Source: Dimorphilus gyrociliatus
Taxonomy: Eukaryota; Annelida; Polychaeta; Dinophilidae
Direction of reading: 5' to 3'
Length of the DNA: 64,000 nt
Assembly: GCA_904063045.1 (NCBI GenBank)
Contig: CAJFCJ010000012.1
Location: forward strand, 1,426,001-1,490,000
This document shows, in pieces, positions 1 through 12,342 of the stretch (position 1 is the first letter of the stretch; every line of letters starts with the position of its first letter). The notes beneath the pieces are model-generated. The model did not search any database. It was not told where the DNA came from and saw nothing but the letters and a program-made list of their open reading frames with translations. Made by a program: the position numbers and the translations under genes.

Positions 1-3000
1 GTTGCTTCTTTCACAGTTGACGGTCGGGAATTGATTTGCCTTCCACAGGCCTTCGAACTCTTCCTCAAGCACTTGGTGGGCGGACTACACACAGTCTATA
101 CGAAATTGAAGCGTCTCAATGTCATTCCAGTGGTTTGTAATGTCGAACAAGTAAGAACGCTCCGCGGCCTAGGCGCGATTCAACCGGGCGTCAACAGGTG
201 CAAACTGATCGCGCCCAGAGAGTTCGACGTTTTGTACGAAGATTGTACGAGTTCAAGGCTAGTATTCAAATTGTAGCATTTGCGAACGACAAACAAAGCG
301 CGGTTTTGTTTGTCGAGTATAGAATTCGTGTAAATTTTTAATTAGAATCACTCGAATAATTGCTCTCTATTTATCTTCTACGATTCTCTGTCAATACGCG
401 AACGTCGTTGTTTGCGCTCCTAATCCCTGCTATATATGAGAAGATTATAGATAAGATAAGGCATAGAAAAGGGAAAGCATTTAGAGACTAGGCAAATGTG
501 ACAAACACGTGTTTCCAGTTATGTAAACGACTGAATATATTTTAGCATTTAAAAGCATTTTATAATATATATCGTGTGAGCGCAAGACGCGATGCCAATT
601 CGAAAGTATTAGGATACGTACTTGGGGGAACCTTTCTCCGTTTAAAAACGTGCCCTGACCCTTTATAAACTAACCATCGTTAATACCCTCTTACGTCGCG
701 TGATTCAGTCGGTCTTCTTTCATATTGTCATATCGGTCCATTTGTTCGGCGAATTCGAAGAATATTAAATTTCAGTAGCAGATACAATTTAGATATATAA
801 AAATTTCCTTTTTAGCCCTTTAAACCCTATCCCACTTATGTTCTTCCTTTCATATAATTTATTTAATCCTATTATTATTTATTTTACTTGTGTAAACATA
901 ACCCTTATTATCTATTATATAGGTTATATATAGAATATATACTGTATATATGTATATATACATATACATATATATATATTTAAGTAAAAGTACTTTTTAG
1001 GTTTGCGTATCCTAATATCAAAGTGATATAAATGTAATTACACTGTAATATAATGGCCTATTTATATACTGTATATATAAATATTACATATATGCTATAT
1101 TATATAGTATATATGTTTATATATATATGCATACTTTTCATATTTACATAAAAAATTTCTCTTTCTATTTGAGCTTTAAAGCTTATTCAAGAGGCGTAAA
1201 TGGAAGATTAGAGAGGCATAGGATATACTCGAGCGAGTATAAACTAGATTGATGAATAACGTCTAATTACACAAACAACACGTTCGCCTGTACATGTATA
1301 AAGTTGAATACATTTATATTAATATATTAATGTATTAACAGTTACTAAATTAGGAATAGAAAAGAAGCTACTTAGGCGGGAGGGAAAAGAGAGCAAATGA
1401 CTTTATATATCTCCGTTGCCGAGATTAATTTGTTTTGCTGTTTAGGGAAATTTTTTTGTTGTTCTCTTTCGTTGTTTCCGTAGATTTATGTGCACGTGTT
1501 ACTTGGATGGAAATATGTAGAAATTGGCAAAATGTCGGTAACCTTTCACCTTCATACTTTACTTGAATAACGACCTGTGCCAATCGTTTTCGAATTTGGC
1601 GTAAAACGCGCGAATCGCCGGTCGAAGATAAATGGACAATGGTCAAGGAGGCTTTCACTGCTATATATACACGAAAACGGTTTTGTTATAAATCGTCGTA
1701 CATCTGTCGAATTTTTTTTTGAAAGTGAAGATCGTATTTTAAAGGGTCTGCACCTGAGGGGTGTCTATATACCAGATAAACGTCGGCATTGGATAAAAGG
1801 GTTTTGTTTTTATTATCAGTCTTCTCTCCGCAACTCTTCATAGAGTCTACTTAATAGATTATATATATGAGATAGAATAGTCACAAATGAAAGTTTATTT
1901 TTTAAGACTCCTCCCATTTTTTAATAACCGATAAAAACTGAAAATAATTAGGAGCGTCTCTTTGATGATGCAATGCGGTTTTCACCACCTGCGAGTTTAC
2001 TTTGCTTTACTTTGATCTTTTGACCAGAAACCGCTTCACCTGTTGGTGACGGTGCGTAATCCGAACGACGTCACGACGTCATTAGGAGACGCCGATTAGC
2101 GACCTTTGACGATTTGTATATAGTATATCGTAATTATATTTGTGACTTATCTCTACGTTGAAGATATTCCATGGCGAAATGTGTTTGGTAAAGGGTTTTT
2201 AGACTAAAAGCAAATATACATTGTATAAATGAGAAGGAAAATAAAGTGGAGGATATGAAACGCATCTGTTGCGGGCGTTGAAATCTTCAAAAGACACCCA
2301 GCGTAGGGTTTCATATTTCAAATTAAGACGCGGTAATTTACAAATCAATTGAAAACCGAATCGCTTATCAGTCGCATTGAAGTCACCGCGATCGGAACGG
2401 CGCGCAATTGTTTAACTAAGGCAAGTGTAATGAAAACATTGGCGGTTTGAGTAAAGAAAATGATATTTATTGTTCGTCTTTGTTTGTCGTACGATTTGCA
2501 TATTTAAAAAGCTATAAAGAGAGCAGCAAGCGTTCAGCGAGCAGTTATTATAATCCGGCTATATGTATTTAATCGACTTGAGACGCCGAAAGACATTCTT
2601 TATATAAACAAAGGTAAATCGATGGTGCAGGAAGTCAGTGACGCAGATTTTAAAAGCTTCCGCTTTTGCGCCGAGCGTCTTCTGATTGTCCCGTAATCGA
2701 TGCGTCATTGGCTAGTGACGGTCACATGACCTCATCATTGATTCCGTTATTGGTTGGCATAAGGATCACGTGTCTTCGTCACGTGGAAAAGATTGATGAT
2801 TGTTGCTGCTGAGTAAATAAGTAGAAAGCGTCCTTCTACTCCTGTAACCTGAAGCCGTTACCTGGCCGCAGATTAACGCGCACCAAACAAAGACATCGTA
2901 AATTAGAAGAGCGTTACCCGACCTCCGTAAACGGATGTCGTCTTTAGCAGCAGATGGTGCATTTTTCACGTCAAAATTCATAATAATTTTGCCGGCGGCT

Positions 3001-6000
3001 ACAAAACGCTGGTGCGGTCTTTGTCGAGTGCCGCCCTTCCATACACTGATCTCATGCATCGCTGCCAAATTATATAGATATATATAAAAATACAGTTCTC
3101 TTTATAACTTTATATATACAGTTCGCGTCCCGGCAGACCGGCCAAGCGAAGCTCGGACAGCGGGAACGGCGTGGATTCGGCGTCACCGATGGAGCGTTTC
3201 AAGAAACCGAGACCAGAGCACTCCGACATCGCATTCCCCAACCATCCGCACGACGTTAACCTGCACGGTAAGTTAATTGTAACAAAATAGAACGTAATAG
3301 GTACTATAGACCAAAAGCATACACATTTAATAGTTAAACTGTACACAATTATTAATATTAACGCTGTCATTAATATTAATATTGAATAAGAATATATCTA
3401 CAGTATATATATCTATATCTTAATATCCACATATACATATGATATTAAGGATCGATAAATACCTTTTAACTGTTCGAAACATGTCATCTGTGTTCTGTTA
3501 TAAATGGACTATGGTAAACTAAAGATCGTATTACATTTGTTTAGAACATATACAGTTTAGGAGCACTAATTGTAAATGCTACCCATTTTTGGGGACGCCC
3601 GAAATTGTTTATAGTGACGCCTTCGGCCTCTTTCTATTATAAGTGAACCCAAGAGTGTCATATCATCTTCATCTACGTGATGAGTGCCTTATTGTCCTTT
3701 CGAAGCCACGCTCCACTCTCATTCGTCATATTTAGTGACTGATGTTTGCTCTTTCCTTTTGATATATATATACAATACTGTATAGTTAACTGAAAGAGAA
3801 GAGAAATATTCTACACAAGCTATAAAGTTTTTTTTGTCTTTTCTTCTTTTCTCTCTCTCTTTCTGTCTCTCGAGCTTACAGTTCGTGAGGAAGAAAAGAG
3901 GAAGAGAGAAAGTATTTTTCTCTTTTCTCTAAAGTACATACCGCTTTTACCAATAGCTCCTTTTTCGATCCTAGTAATTAAAGACTAATCATTTAATTAT
4001 CCCAACGCGACATCACGCCAGCGGCCCTGTATACTATTTCAATTATAAATTAAAAGTTGCGTTGAAAAAAATGTCTTATATTGCAATACGTTCAGGTAAA
4101 TATTAATATAATTAAATACAAAGGATTTAAATTAATTAGATAGATTTTTTTCTAAATATAATAATATTGTATTGTTAAATAGAACGAATAAACACACACA
4201 CACACACACACAACACACGAAGACACGCATGCACAGATATAAATATACAGTATATATATATATATATATATATATATACTGTATATTCATATATTTAATT
4301 ATTATATATACTATATAAATGTACTATCTGAGTTAATGGAACTACAGTTTCCTCTATATAGTTTCTTAAAGCTAGCAGACTTTCATAGATTGCACGACTT
4401 TAATTAAAGAGTCGGAAGGGTAATTGTCCAGTTCCATACTGATCAAATTGCAGTTCTTCTGTTGACTGGACAATTTCGAGTAGATTATGTTACATGGCAA
4501 TTGTTTTCGTTGCCAATGATTTACTGTTGCTTTAGCTGTTCGACTCAAGTGGGAATTGTTGCAGATAAAAAATCGCCCCTCTTCAGTAACGGCTATAATT
4601 TCCCACCGCACCTGGCTGCCGCCTCCCTACAACCGTTCATGCCGCTCGCCCATCCGGCCATGATGGCCGCCATGCATAACCTCATCCCGCCCCCGGCCTT
4701 GCCTCTACGACCTTCGTCGCCTCGACAAGAACACAACAATAATCGGGTCAAAGATGACGATGATGACGACAGTAATCATGCAAACGAAGGTGGACTAGTC
4801 GATTTGTCCATCAAGTCCCGCGATAGATCTCCCATCAGCGCTGGAGAAGAGATGAGTGACGATGAAAGGGATGGATCACCGAGCCCTCAACCGCAAGAGA
4901 CGAAGAAAAACGCCTCCGGCTTTATTGGAATCGGTGGCATTTGCGGTGGTGGCAGTAGCGGAGGAGCGGGTAGCGGATCTTTTTCCCAAACGAGAGGACG
5001 CCTTGGTGTTGTACCACATCCAGGACTTTTGCCCGACCATGACGTACCAACGAACCCCGTTGAAACTATCTTAATGAACATACATGGAATGCTTAAAGTG
5101 GCAGCCGAAACTACTCGTCACAACGAACGACAGAACAACTTCGAAAAAGGTTCGTAATTAGGCCGTAATTAGCGCTGAACGTCATTAGAACAATATGGGA
5201 AATACGAGTAGAGTAAAGATGAAAAAGGAAAAAGGAATAAGCTAATGATGTCGCGAGCAATTAGCGACTAGTCACATCACGTAAAATAGACAGAAGCGAC
5301 AATCGATAAAGCAAATCATTTCTCAACGCGTCTATATGTGTGTATATATATATATAAACGTTCAGACAAACAACGCCTTCTTTTCATATGGCTACGTACT
5401 CATGTTTAGACCGCGACCCCTTTTATAGGTTCGCCCTTAATAAAAGCGAAGCATCGTGTTCATCGCTGCTCTTTACAGAGTAAATAGGTGATTTTGTTTG
5501 TACACCGCGTGCAGCCCTTCCTTTTCTCTGTTCGAGCGTTTTTTGTCGGAGGAGCTTTGTGCAAAATACACCGATAACGATCGCTTTGCATATGGCGCGA
5601 TAATGACATTCTCTTCTATATTTTACTCGTCTCATTGTATTCTCTTATTTACATTGTATGCTATATAGTTACGTATTTAATCATATAGGTGAATTACGGG
5701 TGGCTCTAAGTAGAGAAAGAGAGCTTCGAGGCCAATTAGAAAACGAATTAGCGTCAGAGAAGAGGGCCAATGCTGAATTAAGAAAGAAGTTGAACAAGGA
5801 GAAAGACTTGCGTAAACAATTCGAGGAGCAAGCAAATGCGGTTAACGTCGATAAAACGGCGGATGAACGGTGCGAATCGACCGGTATGTATATTGCGTAT
5901 TCATCGCTTTTTTTTCTTTTTTGTCCTTCAAATGTATACTTAATTCCATTTTCATTCTCTTCTTATTCATTCGCTAATGTTATACAGGTTCAATGGAATC

Positions 6001-6303
6001 CGGTACGAGTGATTCGTCGGACCGACCGCCAACTATGGTACCCGGAAAGCGTCTATCAGATCAAGCTATTCCAGGTAGGAATTGTTCTATTAATACAAAA
6101 AAAAAACTTTTTTTTATCCTCATTCCTTTTTTCTCTTTCGATGATTTTTACTAATTAAAATATTTTCTAACATTTCTCTCTAAGAACGAGGTCATCGCGA
6201 AGTAATGCAAAGTATAGTAGACGCTTATTTGGCTCAACAGAAATGCTCCGTTCCCAATGGTTATCCACATTCCACCTATATGAAACCAACAGAAGCCGTT
6301 TAA
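1..6303 (+). CDS. dac: Dachshund transcriptional co-regulator, 5' end outside window
   Basis: Ski/Sno/Dac-family nuclear regulator that acts with Eya/Six factors in development. Exons: 1-257, 3122-3267, 4565-5149, 5689-5883, 5988-6074, 6185-6303 (stop TAA). These join in frame to 462 residues. The window opens inside the N-terminal DACHbox-N/DHD domain (VASFTVDGRELICLPQAFE..., ending CNVEQVRTLRGLGAIQPGVN). Next come the SRPGRPAKR linker, a Pro/Ala/Met-rich and acidic low-complexity middle, and VETILMNIHGMLKVAAETTR. The latter leads into the C-terminal DACHbox-C coiled coil (ELRVALSRERELRGQLENEL). The first intron uses a GC donor (CAAG/GCTAGT at 257/258). The GC reading restores the family sequence DCTSSSSRPGRP; no GT donor nearby keeps the frame. 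Introns of 2.9 and 1.3 kb contrast with the rest of the window and fit a regulated developmental gene. Family assignment is very secure. Confidence 0.95.
2059..2082. promoter_or_regulatory. Tandem CRE/ATF-like motifs in dachshund intron
   Basis: Two overlapping GACGTCA-type motifs (ACGACGTCACGACGTCATT) lie inside the large dachshund intron. The core matches the CREB/ATF family consensus TGACGTCA. The surrounding block is less AT-rich than the rest of the intron, so a cis-regulatory element or internal promoter is plausible. Function is inferred only. Confidence 0.35.
2690..2790. promoter_or_regulatory. E-box/CCAAT/TGAC motif cluster
   Basis: Within 100 bp there are two CACGTG E-boxes (2767-2772 and 2780-2785, exactly 13 bp apart), two ATTGG (inverted CCAAT) boxes and several TGAC half-sites. 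Such clustering resembles a promoter or enhancer of the dachshund intron. This is a pattern observation without conservation data. Confidence 0.35.
4192..4212. repeat. (CA)n microsatellite
   Basis: An uninterrupted AC/CA dinucleotide run of about 21 nt in the dachshund intron, 30 nt upstream of the long TA palindrome. Confidence 0.9.
4242..4287. repeat. Perfect 46-nt palindrome with (TA)14 core
   Basis: AATATACAG, then fourteen TA units, then CTGTATATT. The flanking arms are exact reverse complements, so the whole element is a perfect palindrome able to form a cruciform. The arm sequence TATACAG/CTGTATA recurs across the window (see findings). Confidence 0.9.
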
Positions 6304-8058
6304 TTAATTAACTAATTGTTTCTTTTTTGTTTGTTTGTTTGTTTTTTCCTCTTCCTTTTTTTTTTTTAACTATTTTATTTTTTTTTGTGCTGCAAGCTTT
6401 TACCTCCGATTTTAGCTGTTGTTCAAATCGTCTCGAAAATATGTCTTACGTCCTATGTATACATATATACATAAATAACTATATAGCATATTGTTGTGTG
6501 TACATTGAAGAAATTATATATTCTATATATGTATATAAGGAGAAAAACGTATAATATGTGTTGTACCCGGAAATTATTATTTAATTACCTTATACGAATA
6601 AACAACGAACTAAAGACGGACTACAGTCGGTACTATTAAATTTCAATTAAACACCGTCTTACTTCAAACAAGCACTCGACATTCTCTATAAAAGATATAG
6701 CAGTTCGTGTAAATTCGACCGACTTATATTTAGAAGAGGGAAGGGGTGTTCGGCTGCATTAAAGTCGCCATGAAGTCTATGAAGTGACGGGTGTGACGAT
6801 GCAAAATACACAAAGCTCTTAAACACGAAAAGCTTTAGTAATTTTCTCAGCAAACACAAAATAAACAATTTGTGAACATTTGCTCTTTATACAGTCCCGA
6901 TCCAGTCCAGCGGCGATAATATTGACAGTAAATAATTCGCACAAACTAAGAAAGGTTAAATATATGTTTATATGCGAAAGAGCGATCCTAATTACGTTCG
7001 ATTGCCCAGTTCATATTTGCCTGTCAGATTTATGCAAGGGGAGATTTATTGCCGCGTCGTCTATTTGTTAATATTCGCGAAGAGCCGTAAAATCTATATG
7101 GAATAAGAAAACCGTTAGAAGTATCTGATACATTAGCGTTATAGAGTCTTTCTTTCTCTCTCTCTCTCCTTATTTTTTTTAACATCTATTCGGTTAACAT
7201 AAGAGAGTACCTCGATCGGTAAGATTATAAAGAGGAGAAAAAAAGAAAAAGAAAAAGAGTCAGATAAGCAAACAGGACGCCACTCAACACGCGGCCCTAA
7301 GGTACTTTACAATGACGCCCTTTTCAACTGTCCGCGGCGAATGTAAGCACTTACGCGGCGTTAGGCGACTTGAATGCAACAGTACAACTGCCGGTTCTCA
7401 AGCCGATTTCGATTGTTGAAAAGACGAATGATACGGACAGGTGTGAAAAGCTACGCGGCTCGGCAGGCAACCGTCATAAATCAATCTGGTCGAACGGTTC
7501 ACTGTCTGTTCGTCTGTGTGGGCTGACGACAGGAGGAAGAACGACCGTATACCAACGTTTTTTCGCCTGAAAAAATGCAGAAGACTAACGACTGCATGAT
7601 AAAATTTGTATGAGGCGAAAAACGCCGTACAAAGAGAATGAAGAACGACAATAGCTGAAAAAGGCCATGACCCGACATTAGGCAACAGATACTCTCAGAC
7701 TGAGAGCTTTATAATGAAATGACAGTCTTTACGCTTTTCTCCATCAATGTTTCATCTAACCTAGAGGCGATGCAGCGTTACAGCTTTTATATAATATACG
7801 ATCCCCCACCGTCGTTATTTATTAATTATTACAATTTTTTCCGTTTCGCTTTTCTTGTCAAACGCTCGCCGACATTCCGCGCCATCTGACGCAGTATTAA
7901 GTTTTGCGGTGGGCGTGGCTCATCCACTGTTTTATGTTTTTTATGTTATCGTTAATTTCTCTAATGAACAAAGTCTTTATTCTCAGCTTTAACCTTTATT
8001 AAATTAATTTCTCTAACAACAAGACATACACAATCATTATGCATAATTTACATATCAA
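6304..8058. other. Intergenic region between convergent dac and TMEM33
   Basis: This 1.75 kb stretch starts with the dachshund 3' UTR (T-rich; an AATAAA-like ACGAATAAAC near 6594). It continues as moderately CpG-containing sequence up to the TMEM33 stop. The ORFs at 6686-6868, 7370-7570 and 7398-7685 show no family signature or splice logic. I see no gene here. Confidence 0.5.
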
Positions 8059-9170
8059 TTAATTACTGGTAGGGGCGGGAGATGGTGCTGGAGCTCGCGA
8101 GATGACAAACGCAATAAACTTATGGACAAATTTCCTAATAAACTCAGGACAACGATAATCGTAAACCAAACGCTCAGCCGTAATTCTTAACTCGTAAAAG
8201 AGTTGTCTGCGGATACAAAGTACTTTTAGTGATAAGTTATGAGGCATGTGTTTTGACCCTCTTACTTTGAGTATGGATTCCTAACGGAGGCGTATCTTAG
8301 CGACAAAAATCGGTAGTAGAGGAATGGAAGGAAAATCATAGCTTTCCCGCTGTTGATTTTTCAAATATAAATATTTATGAAATATATGATTAATGTCAAT
8401 ATTATAAGTATGCATAATTAATTATACGAAAAAAAAAGAAAATTAGTTACCTGAATATCATAAAGACGACTAAAGGCATTAGAAATATTTCTGTTACCGC
8501 AATAAATCTTAATATAGAGACTTGTTGCGCTTGTAATTTGGTTAATAGATTTCTTATAAGAGGCATTGAATTAGGTCCGGATTGCTGTTGAATATGTTTG
8601 ATTAATAATGGAATTATTATTAAATTATCTTATTTTAATCATTACGTTCATCAAATCCACGGTAAATTTTGCTGAATGAAGGAGAGCGAAAAGAAAGATT
8701 GGTACCAAGACCATTGTGAACGGACTGTTGCTCATAAATATTAGTACGAAGAATAGATAATGTGCAGAGTCCTCCGCAAAAAGTCTCCCAGCGAATTCTC
8801 TACTGAATTGAATTCTAGGCAACCTTTGGTGTAATCGTAGGGCTGATGTCGCTCCAGCCGCTAGTAAAGCTTTATTGTAGTGTTGAACAGGATGACCTCT
8901 AATTTTTAAACAAAGAATGAGCCTCTATACAGATGGATATTTTAATTTACAAACCCTATGATTGGTATAAAATACATCAGTGTGAAAAATATTGTGAATA
9001 TTCGAGTTAGCCACAAAACTGAGGATATTTTGTCTCTCATCAAGAAACCCTGGTTGGAAATAAATAAATTGACGTCTGTAGTTGGAGAACATATGTAAAA
9101 TTACCAGTAGACCACTCTGCTGTCTGTTGGACGACTCTTGCGAGTTTGTTCCTTGAGAATCATCCGACAT
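8059..9170 (-). CDS. TMEM33: TMEM33 / Krueppel-homologue-2 ER membrane protein
   Basis: Multi-pass ER and nuclear-envelope protein that tunes reticulon shaping of ER tubules and calcium/UPR signalling. Exons on the minus strand: 9170-9105, 9049-8955, 8898-8646, 8584-8451, 8349-8266, 8206-8059. They give 259 aa, close to the family's usual ~247. Diagnostic segments are SVLWLTRIFTIFFTLMYF (TM1), ALRLHQRLPRIQFSREF, EDSAHYLFFVLIF, LQAQQVSILRFIAVTEIFL, PFLYYRFLSLRYASVRNPY and the C-terminal FYELRITAERLVYDYRCPEF. All five introns are 48-101 nt with GT-AG ends, and every phase was checked. The start is ATG 9170, followed by a 22-residue Ser/Gln-rich exon. It is head-to-head with RARS1 across 282 bp. 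Confidence 0.93.
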
Positions 9171-9452
9171 TATTATTTAATATTGTGTATAAGTCGACTC
9201 TAATTTCGTTACTACCAAAAATAATTGATTTATTGCACAGAAAGGCCGTCTAACTGTTTAATTTTCTTTGTCGTAAAATACGCAAATCACCAAAAGGCTC
9301 TTTTGGCATGTAATTCCGGAAACGGAAAGTTAGTATATTTTAAAGCAAAACTGGTAAGTAATTCTCGAAATATGCAACCATCGTGCTCTACTACCCATTC
9401 GGTAAACACGTCGTCGTTGTTGAAATTAAAAGTAAAGAAATCTCTTGCTTAA
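9171..9452. promoter_or_regulatory. Divergent promoter region TMEM33/RARS1
   Basis: Only 282 bp separate the two start codons, which point away from each other. Both core promoters and 5' UTRs must lie here, so the region is probably a bidirectional promoter. No TATA box is obvious at a useful distance. Confidence 0.5.
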
Positions 9453-12288
9453 ATGGACACAGAAGTGCAAAAGGTCTTGGAAAGGACAAAAGCTGCTGTA
9501 AGTGGGGTTATAAGTTAAAAAAGTGATTCTCATAGCATGGTCTTATCAATTTTTTTTAATCATATCATTTCCCCGAAACTTGCATCAGCCTTTAAATATC
9601 GAAATAATATTTCCCTAACTGAGTCATTTTCCCTTATGAGATGAAAAAAACATTTTTTTTAAAAACTTATTTTTATTAAATTGAGACCAAATTCTTTCAT
9701 TAAAGCTAATGTCGTCAATGACGTTGAAATTTCTTTTTATATCATAAAACAGATTAGCGTAAGAATACAGTAATTTCAATAATAGAGAATATATATTCCA
9801 GATTATCTATGGATAATGAACTTGCTCAATTCATTTTCTTATGTCAAAATATGTTTGCAACTCAAATACAAGCAATATACCACACACGATTTCGAATTTC
9901 ATTTAATAATAGAGTTGTGAATTATTTTATCTCAACTAGATTATATACTACATGTCATATTTCAAAATATTTCATCAGTTTCTAATTCTCTATAAATATT
10001 TTCAGGAGCAGGAAATCAACCATTTGGAATCCGAACTGAAAGCAATGCAACAGAATAGTTCAAACGATGAAAATGATCCAGCAATAGAGGCTTTGAGGAC
10101 AGAGAATTCAAAGTTGAAGTATCAAAGGATGCATCTACAGAGGGTAAAAATCAATTATAATTTTCTTACTAAGATTTTATTGAAAATTTACTGAATTTTT
10201 TATGCAGGCGATAAACGAACAGAGTAAAAACTCTGGCAAAAATATGACTAGTCTGATAAAAATATTGAAAAACTTCTTTCAAGAGTCATTAAACTCTAGC
10301 TATCCTCAGCTATCTCATTGCACTGTAGATGTAACACCATCAACTAAAATAACATTTGGTGATTACCAGTGTAATAGTGCTATGGCTCTCAGTGGGGTTT
10401 GTATACAAATTATTTTAAATAGTTTTTTAATTAAAATTCTTTCCTCAATTAGGAAATGAAAAAGTTAGGAGCAAAAACAGCTCCAAGAGAGATAGCACAG
10501 AATCTTGTAGCTAAGCTTCCCCTATCAAGCTCTGAAGTTATTGAAAAAGTAATTTTCGATTCATTTTGTTATATAAATAGAAAGAGTAATTTGCTTTTTC
10601 TTTTCATCTTCTTAATTTAGACTGAAATTGCTGGACCTGGATTTATAAATATTCACTTGAAAAATTCTTTTGTTTTAAGTGAATTAACTGCTTTAATTAC
10701 TAAGGGTGTTCGACCACCCTACGTTGGTCCAACCAAGCGTGTTATTGTCGATATGTCATCACCAAATATCGCTAAGGAAATGCACGTTGGTCATCTCAGG
10801 TATGACTCTTGAATTCTTGCTCTAAAAACTTATTGGCAATTGAATAATAGTTATTTTTTTTCATTAGATCAACTATCATTGGCGATAGCATTTCAAGGTT
10901 GTGCTCTTACGTTGGTCACGATGTATTAAAATTGAATCATTTAGGCGATTGGGGAACTCAATTCGGAATGCTTATAACTCATCTTATTGAGAAATTTCCG
11001 AACTATAAAACTGAAATGCCACCAATTTCAGATTTAATGGAATTTTACAGAGTTAGTTTAATTTTCAAATTGAAATTCGCTCTATATAATTTCTAAATGT
11101 TTCCAGGAATCGAAAAAGCGCTTTGACAGTGATGAAGAATTTAAGAAGACTGCTTATCAGAATGTTGTACGCTTACAAGCTAAAGAGGAGGATTATTACA
11201 AAGCTTGGCTTCTAATATGTCATGAAAGTTTTAAAGCTTTTAATAAAATTTACAAATATTTAGACGTGCAAAATTTAGTAAATAGAGGAGAAAGCTTTTA
11301 TCAAGATCTTATGAAAGATACAGTAGAAATGTTGGATCGAAATGGAGTAACAGAAATAGACGAAGGACGTAAAATTGCTTGGCCAACCGGAGAGAAAGGT
11401 CAGGGTGTTCCTCTAACTCTTGTTAAATCGGATGGAGGTTTTACCTATGATACATCTGATATGGCTGCGCTCCGCCATCGACTCTTCGAGGAGAAAGCAG
11501 ATTGGATTCTGTATTGTGTTGATCAAGGCCAAAGCACTCATTTCGATGCCATATACCAAACCGCTCAAACTGCCGGATGGTATGATCCAAAAGAGAAAAG
11601 AGTGGAACACGTTGGTTTCGGTCTGGTGCTGGGTGATGATAAGAAAAAATTTAAAACTCGTTCTGGCGATACAGTTCGACTACAAGAATTATTAGATGAA
11701 GGCTTAATGCGTTCCGAAAAGAAGCTGAAGGAAAACAATCGAGATTCGGTTCTAACTCCCGAGGAGTTCAAGGCAGCGAAGGAGGCAACGGCATTCGGCT
11801 GTATTAAATATGCCGATTTATCCCATGTTCGAACTCACGATTACGTTTTCAGCTTTGATAGAATGCTGGATGATAAAGGCAATACGGCAATTTATCTATT
11901 GTATGCCTACACTCGTATCCGATCAATCGTTAAGAATACAAATCTATCAAAGGAAGAAATTGAAAAGCTCGCAGCCAATGCCACTGCCGAGAGTTTACCC
12001 ATTGACCATCCGAGAGAAATACGACTTGCAAAATTTTTGCTTAAATGGCCAGAAGTTATAGAAACCGTATACAAAACTCTAATGGTGAATTCATTATGCG
12101 AGTTTCTATACGAATTAGCTGGTGTTTTCACTGAATTCTACGAAAAATGCTACGTTGTTGAAAAAGACCGAACAACAGGAGAGATCGTCAAGGTCAATAC
12201 ACACCGTCTATTGTTGTGCGAAGCGACAGCTAATGTGATGAGAGCCGGATTTGACATCCTCGGACTACAAGCTATTGATAAAATGTAA
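9453..12288 (+). CDS. RARS1: Cytosolic arginyl-tRNA synthetase
   Basis: Class I aminoacyl-tRNA synthetase charging tRNA-Arg, normally a component of the multisynthetase complex. Exons: 9453-9497, 10006-10143, 10208-10396, 10453-10548, 10621-10799, 10868-11051, 11107-12288. They give 670 aa (human about 660). The order is an N-terminal leucine-zipper-like helix ([13 protein letters not shown]), which anchors to p43 in animals; the Arg-tRNA-synthetase N domain; the HIGH-type motif in [17 protein letters not shown] near residue 212; [32 protein letters not shown]; and the anticodon-binding domain ending DILGLQA. The leucine-zipper extension marks the complex-bound isoform. It is convergent with SLC25A51, with 54 bp between the stops. 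Confidence 0.97.
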
Positions 12289-12342
12289 CTTTTTGGCTTT
12301 GATAAAAGAATAAAAAGAAAAATAAATTATTGAAACATTTCT

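Larger units (their letters stand above)
258..3121 (+). other. Large dachshund intron
   Basis: This is a 2.86 kb GC-AG intron. It holds AT-rich stretches with TATATACTGTATATA-type palindromes (about 936-960 and 1062-1080) and a more CpG-containing block at about 1950-3060. That block has clustered factor-site-like motifs, listed separately. I see no convincing exon; the ORFs here lack family resemblance. Confidence 0.6.
3268..4564 (+). other. Second large dachshund intron
   Basis: This 1.3 kb GT-AG intron (GTAAGT...GTTGCAG) is rich in simple sequence: a CT-rich tract near 3838-3870, a CA microsatellite and a long TA palindrome near its 3' end. I see no coding exon in it. Confidence 0.6.

Noticed and set aside
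2766-3068. 100-codon minus ORF near dachshund exon at 3122.
   Set aside because: No family resemblance. It covers the E-box/CCAAT cluster and the start of a polypyrimidine/AT intron end.
4242-4287. Considering the TA palindromes as CRISPR or phage-type attachment repeats.
   Set aside because: The DNA is eukaryotic with introns. Copies are dispersed, lack regular spacers and are not associated with cas or integrase genes.
8925-9170. Continuous 81-codon minus ORF as TMEM33 N-terminus (contains a fragment loosely resembling a family motif).
   Set aside because: The correct protein switches frame at a 55-nt intron (9104-9050). After it, SVLWLTRIFTIFF-type TM1 appears in the other frame. The ORF's motif resemblance is coincidental.
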